Part shown: positions 32,608 to 38,473 of the stretch, piece by piece
Position numbering within the stretch: the stretch's first letter is position 1
How the letters are laid out: each line of letters starts with the position of its first letter
Origin: Promicromonospora citrea
GTDB lineage: Bacteria > Actinomycetota > Actinomycetes > Actinomycetales > Cellulomonadaceae
Length of the DNA stretch: 38,473 nt
NCBI RefSeq assembly: GCF_013004695.1
Contig: NZ_JABEMG010000033.1
Coordinates: forward strand, 1-38,473
Reading direction: 5' to 3'
Notes under the pieces: generated by a model
What the model saw: the letters and a program-made list of their open reading frames with translations, nothing else
What the model was told of the DNA's origin: nothing
Database searches by the model: none
Made by a program: the position numbers and the translations under genes

Positions 32608-34233
32608 ATGACGAAAACGTTTACTACTCCGAAATCGTTTACCAGCGGAATCAGGCGATCCCGCGCGCGGCTGCTCCGGGCCCTGGCGGGCATCGGCGCG
32701 AGCGTGGCGCTCCTCGCCGCGGGCATGGTGGCCACCGCGGGCCCCGCCGCCGCGGTGGACCGCAACGAGACGGGCACGCACGACGGCTACTTCTACTCCT
32801 TCTGGACCGACGCGCCCGGCACGGTCTCGATGGACCTCGGCTCAGGCGGCAACTACTCCACGCGGTGGAGCAACACCGGCAACTTCGTGGCGGGCAAGGG
32901 CTGGGCCACCGGGGCTCGACGCACCGTGTCCTACTCGGGGTCGTTCAACCCGTCCGGCAACGCCTACCTCACGCTCTACGGCTGGACCCGCAGCCCGCTG
33001 GTCGAGTACTACGTGGTCGACAACTGGGGCACCTACCGGCCCACCGGCGACTACCAGGGCACCGTCACCACCGACGGCGGCACCTACGACATCTACCGGA
33101 CGATGCGCTACAACGCCCCGTCGATCGAGGGCGACAGCTCGACGTTCCCGCAGTACTGGAGCGTGCGCCAGCAGAAGCGCACCGGCGGCACCATCACGGC
33201 GGGCAACCACTTCGACGCCTGGGCGTCCCACGGCATGAACCTCGGCAACCACGACTACCAGATCATGGCCACGGAGGGGTACCAGAGCAGCGGCAGCTCG
33301 AACATCACGCTCGGCTCCGGCGGCGGCACCCCGCCTGCGGACGACGGCGACGGCTCCTGCACCGTGGACGTCAGCCGCGGCGAGTCGTGGAACGACCGGT
33401 TCAACGTCAACTTCACCGTCAGCGGCTCGGACGACTGGCGCGTACGGATCGCGACCGGCAGCGGGCAGAGCCTGCAGAACAGCTGGAACGCGTCGGTCTC
33501 CGGCACCAGCGGCACCCTGACGGCGACGCCGAACGGCAACGGGAACTCCTTCGGCATCACGCTGTACTCGAACGGGAACACGACCCTGCCCACGGCGTCG
33601 TGCTCGAGCGACGGCGACGGCGGTGACGACGGCGGCGGCGGGAACCCCTCCACCTGCTCGGCCGGCTACGTGGGCCTCACGTTCGACGACGGCCCCAACC
33701 CCGGCACCAGCAGCCAGCTGATCAGCACGCTGCGGCAGCACGGCGCCACCGGCACCGTGTTCCCCACCGGCCAGAACGCCCAGGCGAACCCGTCGCTCAT
33801 GCGGGCCTACGCCGACGCGGGGCTGCAGATCGGCAACCACAGCTGGGACCACCCCTACCTGACCCGGATGGGGTACAACGACATCCAGTGGCAGCTGTCC
33901 ACCACGCAGTCGGCGATCCAGCAGACGGCCGGCGTCACGCCGCAGCTGTTCCGGCCCCCGTACGGCGACACGAACGGGACGGTCCGCCAGGTCGGGTCCT
34001 CCCTCGGCCTGACCGAGATCATCTGGGACATCGACTCGCAGGACTACAACGGCGTCAGCGCGAGCCAGATCCGCCAGGCCGCGAGCCGGCTCACCGACGG
34101 GCAGGTCATCCTCATGCACGACTGGCCGCAGAACACACTTCAGGCACTGCCGGGGATCCTCGAGGACCTGGCGTCCCGCAACCTCTGCCCCGGCCACATC
34201 TCGCCCACCACCGGACGCGCGGTCGCGCCGTGA
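32608..34233 (+). CDS. Secreted GH11 endo-xylanase with carbohydrate-binding module and CE4 acetylxylan esterase domain
   Basis: The 541-residue modular enzyme starts with a signal peptide (basic N-terminus with RRSRARLL, hydrophobic core, probable cleavage after PAAA at about 49). GH11 domain (about 52-235): nucleophile E133 in [13 protein letters not shown] and acid/base E223 in [11 protein letters not shown] linker leads to a CBM2-like module (about 250-333) bounded by Cys251 and Cys332, with exposed Trp261, Trp277 and Trp293. An Asp/Gly linker leads to a CE4 (NodB) domain (about 353-527): TFDDGP at 358-363, H411-x3-H415, RPPYG 449-453 and LMHD 502-505. It cuts xylan and removes its acetyl groups; the layout resembles Cellulomonas XynD-type enzymes. 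ATG 32608 follows GAAGAGG. A terminator follows. Confidence 0.95.
   Translation: MTKTFTTPKSFTSGIRRSRARLLRALAGIGASVALLAAGMVATAGPAAAVDRNETGTHDGYFYSFWTDAPGTVSMDLGSGGNYSTRWSNTGNFVAGKGWATGARRTVSYSGSFNPSGNAYLTLYGWTRSPLVEYYVVDNWGTYRPTGDYQGTVTTDGGTYDIYRTMRYNAPSIEGDSSTFPQYWSVRQQKRTGGTITAGNHFDAWASHGMNLGNHDYQIMATEGYQSSGSSNITLGSGGGTPPADDGDGSCTVDVSRGESWNDRFNVNFTVSGSDDWRVRIATGSGQSLQNSWNASVSGTSGTLTATPNGNGNSFGITLYSNGNTTLPTASCSSDGDGGDDGGGGNPSTCSAGYVGLTFDDGPNPGTSSQLISTLRQHGATGTVFPTGQNAQANPSLMRAYADAGLQIGNHSWDHPYLTRMGYNDIQWQLSTTQSAIQQTAGVTPQLFRPPYGDTNGTVRQVGSSLGLTEIIWDIDSQDYNGVSASQIRQAASRLTDGQVILMHDWPQNTLQALPGILEDLASRNLCPGHISPTTGRAVAP
32613..32642. promoter_or_regulatory. Pair of operator-like sites inside the signal-peptide codons
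   Basis: GAAAACGTTTAC at 32613-32624 (core AAACGTTT is a perfect palindrome) and GAAATCGTTTAC at 32631-32642 share 11 of 12 bases and are 18 bp apart. The core resembles LacI-family operators (A/T-rich arms around a central CG). They lie in codons 2-12 of the xylanase gene, forcing AAA and TTT codons that are rare in this genome. Confidence 0.45.
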
Positions 34234-34265
34234 CCGCCGGGTCCTGAGACGGGCACCGAGCGGGC

Positions 34266-34301
34266 AGGGCGGGATGCGTCAGCGGCGACGCGTCCCGCCC
34301 T
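34266..34301. terminator. Bidirectional terminator hairpin
   Basis: A 15-bp stem (34266-34280 with 34287-34301, one T-G wobble) with the six-base loop AGCGGC, between the convergent xylanase gene and GNAT gene. No T-tract. Confidence 0.85.
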
Positions 34302-34312
34302 CGCCCTCGCGC

Positions 34313-34897
34313 TCAGGCCAGGGTGGCCCGGTACTCGTCCTCGAGGATGCTCATCACGATCGCGTCGGCCCACGTGTCGTCGTCGCGGTAGACGTCGCGC
34401 AGGCGGCCCTCCTCCTGGAACCCGATGGACTCGTAGAGGGCCTTGGCGCGCGGGTTGATGCTGAGCACGTCGAGGCTCACGCGGTGCAGCCGCGGCCCGG
34501 GGTCGCCGTCCACGCCGTCGAACGCGAAGCGCAGCACCTCGAGCATGGCCTCCCGGCCGTACCCGCGGCCGCGGTAGTTCGGCAGGAGCTGGAGCCGCAG
34601 GTTGGCCGAGCGGGCGTGCTCGTCGAGGTCGTTGAGCACGATCTCGCCGATCATCTCGTCGCTGACCGGCTTGCCGTCCCGCACGGCGGCGGGGCAGATC
34701 GCCCAGTCGTAGCGGCCGGGACGCTCGCTGACCGTGCTCGCCCACTCCTCGATCTGCTCGCGCGTGAAGGTGGCGGTGGTGCCCGTCAGGCGGGTGCCCT
34801 CCGGGTCCTGCACCGCCTCCCACAGCCGCTCGGCGTCGCGCCCCTCGAGGGGGCGCAGCCGCACCATCTCACCGTGCAGGACGGGGCCGCGGGTCAT
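34313..34897 (-). CDS. GNAT-family N-acetyltransferase (RimJ/RimL-like)
   Basis: The 194-residue protein has the Acetyltransf_3 pattern: VRLRPLEGRDAERLWEAV at the N-terminus, IGEIVLNDLDEHARSANLR, the acetyl-CoA pyrophosphate-binding motif LPNYRGRGYGREAML, and the C-terminal NPRAKALYESIGFQEEGRLRD. Such enzymes acetylate ribosomal protein N-termini, antibiotics or small amines; this one cannot be assigned further. ATG 34897 is 26 bp after the gatB stop, so it may be the last gene of the gatCAB transcript. The longer frame to 34954 overlaps gatB and was rejected. Confidence 0.88.
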   Translation of the reverse strand: MTRGPVLHGEMVRLRPLEGRDAERLWEAVQDPEGTRLTGTTATFTREQIEEWASTVSERPGRYDWAICPAAVRDGKPVSDEMIGEIVLNDLDEHARSANLRLQLLPNYRGRGYGREAMLEVLRFAFDGVDGDPGPRLHRVSLDVLSINPRAKALYESIGFQEEGRLRDVYRDDDTWADAIVMSILEDEYRATLA

Positions 34898-34922
34898 CCG
34901 CGCGGCCCCGCTGCGCGCGCCG

Positions 34923-36434
34923 TCACCGGCCGATCCGATCCAGCACGAGCTCACGGACCCGCTTGGCGTCGGCCTGGCCCTTGGTCGCCTTCATGACGGC
35001 GCCGATGATCGCGCCGACCGGACCCTGGTTGCCGCCGCGGACCTTCTCCACGATGTCGGGCTGGGCCGCCAGGGCGTCGTCGATCGCGGCGAGCAGGGCG
35101 CCGTCGTCCGAGACGACCTCGAGACCGCGCGCCACGACGACCGCCTCCGGGTCGCCCTCGCCGGCCAGCACGCCGTCGAGCACCTGACGGGCGATCTTGT
35201 CGTTGATCCGCCCGGACTCGACGAGGGACTGGAGCTGCGCGATCTGCGCCGGGGTGACCGAGAGGTCCTCGAGCGCGACCTCGTCCTGCTTGGCGCGCCG
35301 GGCCAGCTCGCCCATCCACCACTTGCGCGCACCGGCCGCGCTCGTGCCCGCCGCGATCGTCGCCTCGATGAGGTCGACGGCGCCCGCGTTCACCACGTCG
35401 CGCATCTCGGCGTCGGCGTACCCCCACTCGGCCTGGAGCCGACGCCGGCGGGCGACGGGCAGCTCGGGCAGGGACGCGCGGATCTCCTCGACCCACTCGC
35501 GGCTCGGCGCCACGGGCACCAGGTCGGGCTCGGGGAAGTACCGGTAGTCCTCGGCGTCCGACTTCACCCGGCCGGACGACGTCGAGCCGTCGTCCTCGTG
35601 GAAGTGGCGCGTCTCCTGGATGACGGGCAGGCCCGCGTCGAGCACGCCCGCCTGGCGGGACACCTCGTACCGGACGGCGCGCTCGATCGAGCGGAACGAG
35701 TTCACGTTCTTCGTCTCGGTGCGCGTGCCGAGCGGCGCGTCGGGGCTCGTACGCAGCGACAGGTTGACGTCGGCGCGCACGTTGCCGCGCTCCATGCGGG
35801 CCTCGGACACACCGAGGGTGCGGAAGATGTCGCGCAGCGTCTGCACGTACGCCCGCGCCACCTCGGGCGCGCGCTCGCCGGCGCCCTCGATGGGCCGCGT
35901 CACGATCTCGACCAGCGGGATGCCCGCGCGGTTGTAGTCGACGAGCGAGTACTCGGCGCCGTGGATGCGACCGGTGGCGCCGCCGACGTGGGTGTTCTTG
36001 CCCGCGTCCTCCTCCATGTGGGCGCGCTCGATCTCGACGCGGAACACCGCGCCGTCCTCGAGCTCCACGTCGATCCAGCCGTCGTAGGCGATCGGCTCGT
36101 CGTACTGCGAGGTCTGGAAGTTCTTCGGGACGTCCGGGTAGAAGTAGTTCTTCCGGGCGAACCGGCAGCTCTCCGCGATCGTGCAGTTCAGCGCCAGGCC
36201 GATGCGGATCGCGTACTCGACGGCCTTGCCGTTGACGACGGGCAGCGCACCCGGGAGCCCGAGGCTCACCGGGGTCACCTGCGTGTTCGGCTCGCCGCCG
36301 AACTCGACCTCGGCCGCACAGAACATCTTGGTCCGCGTGCCGAGCTCCACGTGCACCTCGATGCCCAGCACCGGGTCGTAACGACGGACGGCGTCCTCGT
36401 AGCTGACGAGGCCGGTCGTGGTGGCGGCGGTCAT
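34923..36434 (-). CDS. gatB: Asp-tRNA(Asn)/Glu-tRNA(Gln) amidotransferase subunit B
   Basis: The 503-residue subunit binds the mischarged tRNA and carries the kinase site. It starts [21 protein letters not shown], with the signature region [49 protein letters not shown] and [15 protein letters not shown]. The C-terminal helical and YqeY-like tail (about 355-500) includes [19 protein letters not shown] and [19 protein letters not shown] 36434 overlaps the gatA stop (ATGA). The gatCAB order is the usual actinobacterial one, and it supplies Gln-tRNA and/or Asn-tRNA by transamidation. Confidence 0.97.
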   Translation of the reverse strand: MTAATTTGLVSYEDAVRRYDPVLGIEVHVELGTRTKMFCAAEVEFGGEPNTQVTPVSLGLPGALPVVNGKAVEYAIRIGLALNCTIAESCRFARKNYFYPDVPKNFQTSQYDEPIAYDGWIDVELEDGAVFRVEIERAHMEEDAGKNTHVGGATGRIHGAEYSLVDYNRAGIPLVEIVTRPIEGAGERAPEVARAYVQTLRDIFRTLGVSEARMERGNVRADVNLSLRTSPDAPLGTRTETKNVNSFRSIERAVRYEVSRQAGVLDAGLPVIQETRHFHEDDGSTSSGRVKSDAEDYRYFPEPDLVPVAPSREWVEEIRASLPELPVARRRRLQAEWGYADAEMRDVVNAGAVDLIEATIAAGTSAAGARKWWMGELARRAKQDEVALEDLSVTPAQIAQLQSLVESGRINDKIARQVLDGVLAGEGDPEAVVVARGLEVVSDDGALLAAIDDALAAQPDIVEKVRGGNQGPVGAIIGAVMKATKGQADAKRVRELVLDRIGR

Positions 36435-37957
36435 CGGGCGAGCTCCGTGGTCTTGAGGTCGGGTGCCTGGGACAGGAGGGGGCCACCCCAGCGGGACTGG
36501 AGGGCTGCCTCGAGCGCGGCGCCGACGCGGTACATCCGGTCGTCGGCCTTGGCGGGGGCGAGGATCTGGAAGCCGACCGGCAGGCCGTCGTCCGACAGGC
36601 CGTTCGGCACGGACATGCCCGGCACGCCCGCGAGGTTGGCCGGGATGGTCGCGATGTCGTTGAGGTACATCGCCAGCGGGTCGTCGAGCTTCTCGCCGAA
36701 CTTGAACGCCGTCGTGGGCGCCGTGGGCGAGACGAGCACGTCGGCCTTCTCGAACGCGGCCGCGAAGTCGCGCTGGATCAGCGTGCGGACCTTCTGCGCG
36801 CTGCCGTAGTACGCGTCGTAGTAGCCGGCCGACAGCGCGTAGGTGCCGAGGATGATGCGCCGCTTGACCTCGTCGCCGAACCCGGCGCCGCGGGTCGCGC
36901 CCATGACGCGCTCCGCGGTGACGGGGCCTTCGGCCGGCTCGACACGCAGGCCGAAGCGCATACCGTCGAACTTGGCGAGGTTGCTCGAGGCCTCGGCGGG
37001 CATGATCAGGTAGTACGCGTCGAGCGCGTAGCCGAAGCTCGGGCACGAGACCTCGACGACCTCGGCGCCCAGTGCGCGCAGCTGCTCGAGGGACTCCTCG
37101 AAGCGTGCGGAGACGCCCGCCTGGTAGCCCTCGCCCGAGAGCTCCCTGACGACGCCGACGCGCAGCCCCGCGAGGTCACCCGACGCGCCCTGCCGCGCCG
37201 CCTCGACGACGCCGGGCACCGGCTCGTCGATCGACGTCGAGTCGTGCGGGTCGTGCCCGCCGATGAGCTCGTGCAGCAGCGCCGCGTCGAGCACGGTGCG
37301 CGTCACGGGGCCCGCCTGGTCGAGCGACGAGGCCATGGCGATGAGGCCGTAGCGCGAGACGCCGCCGTAGGTGGGCTTGACGCCGACCGTGCCCGTCACG
37401 GCGCCCGGCTGACGGATGGACCCGCCGGTGTCGGTCCCGATGGCCAGCGGCGCCTCGAACGCTGCGACGGCCGCGGCCGAGCCGCCGCCGGACCCGCCCG
37501 GGATCCGCTCGAGGTCCCACGGGTTCTTCGTGTTGCCGAACGCCGAGTGCTCCGTCGAGGAGCCCATGGCGAACTCGTCCATGTTGGTCTTGCCGAGGAT
37601 CGGCAGCCCCGCCGCCTTGATGCGCTCGACCAGCGTCGCGTCGTACGGCGGCACCCAGCCCTCGAGGATCTTCGACCCGGCGGTCGTGGGCAGGCCCTTG
37701 GTGACCACCACGTCCTTGACGGCGATGGGCACGCCGGCCAGCGGGTGCACCTCCTCGCCGGCAGCACGGCGGGCGTCCACCTGCGCGGCGGTCTCGAGCG
37801 CCTCCTCGGAGGCGACGTGCAGGAACGCGTGGACGTCGCCGTCCACCGCGGTGATCCGGTCCAGGTGGGCCTGCGTGGCCTCGACGCTGGAGACCTCCTT
37901 CGCCGCGAGGGCGGACGCGAGGTCGGACGCGCTCAGGCGCGTGAGGTCGTTCGTCAT
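36431..37957 (-). CDS. gatA: Asp-tRNA(Asn)/Glu-tRNA(Gln) amidotransferase subunit A
   Basis: This 508-residue amidase-signature glutaminase releases ammonia for GatB. The Ser-cisSer-Lys triad is visible: the lysine in [10 protein letters not shown], and the serines in [17 protein letters not shown] and [12 protein letters not shown]. The N-terminus reads [16 protein letters not shown]. The start at ATG 37957 is chosen for similarity of the first residues to the family; in-frame ATG 37972 and GTG 37975 (the latter overlapping the gatC stop as GTGA) are possible and would add five to six residues. The gene is tightly coupled to gatC and gatB. Confidence 0.96.
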   Translation of the reverse strand: MTNDLTRLSASDLASALAAKEVSSVEATQAHLDRITAVDGDVHAFLHVASEEALETAAQVDARRAAGEEVHPLAGVPIAVKDVVVTKGLPTTAGSKILEGWVPPYDATLVERIKAAGLPILGKTNMDEFAMGSSTEHSAFGNTKNPWDLERIPGGSGGGSAAAVAAFEAPLAIGTDTGGSIRQPGAVTGTVGVKPTYGGVSRYGLIAMASSLDQAGPVTRTVLDAALLHELIGGHDPHDSTSIDEPVPGVVEAARQGASGDLAGLRVGVVRELSGEGYQAGVSARFEESLEQLRALGAEVVEVSCPSFGYALDAYYLIMPAEASSNLAKFDGMRFGLRVEPAEGPVTAERVMGATRGAGFGDEVKRRIILGTYALSAGYYDAYYGSAQKVRTLIQRDFAAAFEKADVLVSPTAPTTAFKFGEKLDDPLAMYLNDIATIPANLAGVPGMSVPNGLSDDGLPVGFQILAPAKADDRMYRVGAALEAALQSRWGGPLLSQAPDLKTTELAR

Positions 37958-37971
37958 GTCGTGGGTTCCCA

Positions 37972-38268
37972 TCACTCTTCGCCGAGGATCTGCGGCACCG
38001 CGAAACGCCCGTCCTCCTGCTGCGGAGCACCGGCCAGGACGTCCTGGACCGGGAGCGCGGGCTCCGGCACGTCGTCACGGAACACGTTCGTCAGCGGGAG
38101 GGGGTGGCTCGTCGCCGGCACGTCGGGAGTGGCGACCTCGCTCACGCGCGCGATGGACTCGACGATGACGTCGAGCTCACCGGCGAGGCGGTCGACCTCG
38201 TCGGGCCGCAGGTCGATCCGTGCCAGCGCGGCGACGCGCGCAACCTCGTCACGGGAGATGGTGGACAT
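37972..38268 (-). CDS. gatC: Asp-tRNA(Asn)/Glu-tRNA(Gln) amidotransferase subunit C
   Basis: The 98-residue stabilising subunit wraps around GatA. Family features are [15 protein letters not shown] with the helical [23 protein letters not shown], then [13 protein letters not shown] near residue 60 and the C-terminal [14 protein letters not shown] 38268 lies seven bases after a TAGACT hexamer, suggesting a leaderless transcript and its own promoter downstream of the rRNA operon. The longer frame to 38340 contains no family sequence. Confidence 0.95.
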   Translation of the reverse strand: MSTISRDEVARVAALARIDLRPDEVDRLAGELDVIVESIARVSEVATPDVPATSHPLPLTNVFRDDVPEPALPVQDVLAGAPQQEDGRFAVPQILGEE

Positions 38269-38275
38269 GCCCGCC

Positions 38276-38281
38276 AGTCTA
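38276..38281 (-). promoter_or_regulatory. Candidate -10 box for leaderless gatCAB
   Basis: The minus strand reads TAGACT, seven bases, ATG. The hexamer lies in a short direct repeat (AGACTAGACT). No clear -35 box is visible. Confidence 0.5.
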
Positions 38282-38354
38282 GTCTCCGCGGGGCGTCCGG
38301 AGGCCCGGAATCTGGCCCGTCCACTGTGAAATCTGTGCAACGTGCGGTGAACGT

Positions 38355-38413
38355 CGTCAGGGGATGGACCCGTGCCGCACCCAGTGTGGGGTGCGGGGGT
38401 CCATCCCCTGACG
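38355..38413 (-). terminator. rRNA operon terminator
   Basis: A perfect 17-bp outer stem (38355-38371 with 38397-38413) encloses an 8-bp inner stem (38375-38382 with 38389-38396) after a three-base bulge, loop AGTGTG. It lies just downstream of the 5S rRNA 3' end. No T-run follows on the minus strand. Confidence 0.9.
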
Positions 38414-38421
38414 GAATGGTT

Positions 38422-38473
38422 GTCCGGCGGCGTCCTACTCTCCCACCCCGTCTCCAGGGCAGTACCATCGGCG
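38422..38473 (-). rRNA. rrf: 5S ribosomal RNA, 3' part
   Basis: The minus strand from the right edge reads CGCCGATGGTACTGCC, then GGGTGGGAGAGTAGG and ACGCCGCCGGAC, the conserved 3' half of actinobacterial 5S rRNA. The 5' half and the rest of the rRNA operon lie beyond the window. The exact 3' end may differ by a few bases. Confidence 0.93.

Overview
The window is very GC-rich DNA, dense with genes that often overlap by 4 to 8 bp and frequently start with GTG. It carries actinobacterial-type leaderless promoters and a secreted GH11 xylanase/CE4 deacetylase. Together these point to a plant-polymer-degrading actinobacterium of the order Micrococcales (Cellulomonadaceae or Promicromonosporaceae-like); genus and species cannot be fixed from the sequence alone. 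No transposase, integrase, phage gene, tRNA or CRISPR array was seen.

Layout. (1) 1-5.2 kb, plus strand: the 3' part of an ebo-type cluster. It holds the tail of an EboC-like UbiA protein, a TIM-barrel isomerase-like protein, EboA, EboB (TatD-like), EboE and EboF (alkaline-phosphatase superfamily), most of them overlapping start-on-stop. (2) 5.3-8.7 kb: a four-helix membrane protein, a NarL/DesR-type two-component pair and a GAP-family membrane protein. (3) 8.8-12.35 kb, minus strand: ilvE, leuB, a VOC-family protein and an ASCH-domain protein. (4) 12.6-15.7 kb, plus: a glycine betaine/choline-type ABC importer (ATPase, permease, lipoprotein), then a YdcZ-type DMT transporter to 16.8 kb. (5) 16.8-17.05 kb: a large inverted array of a 16-bp repeat around a perfect 16-bp hairpin. 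(6) 17.06-20.77 kb, minus: ilvB-ilvN-ilvC behind a classical attenuator with a 14-residue leader peptide ([14 protein letters not shown]). (7) 20.8-26.7 kb, minus: a five-gene cluster resembling OleA, OleC and OleD (head-to-head acyl condensation, beta-lactone synthetase, ketone reductase) with a glycosyltransferase and a cytochrome P450 inserted and no OleB hydrolase. It is a candidate beta-lactone or modified-lipid pathway. (8) 26.75-32.2 kb: a Uma2-family protein (plus), then on the minus strand a three-gene ABC-2 exporter, a pterin carbinolamine dehydratase and ilvD. (9) 32.2-32.6 kb: a non-coding region with a second copy of the 16-bp repeat array and a good promoter. (10) 32.6-34.2 kb, plus: secreted GH11-CBM-CE4 enzyme. 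(11) 34.3-38.3 kb, minus: GNAT acetyltransferase, gatB, gatA and gatC; then a strong rRNA terminator and the 3' end of a 5S rRNA gene at the right edge.

How the genes relate. Six branched-chain amino acid genes (ilvE, leuB, ilvC, ilvN, ilvB, ilvD) lie on the minus strand, broken up by unrelated blocks. The attenuator makes ilvBNC responsive to charged Ile/Val/Leu tRNAs. The Ole-like cluster lies between ilvB and ilvD; a link through branched-chain acyl primers is only a speculation. The most interesting items are the OleA-GT-P450-OleC-OleD cluster without OleB, the dispersed 16-bp repeat element with its inverted architecture, the actinobacterial ebo cluster, and a pair of operator-like sites inside the signal-peptide codons of the xylanase gene.
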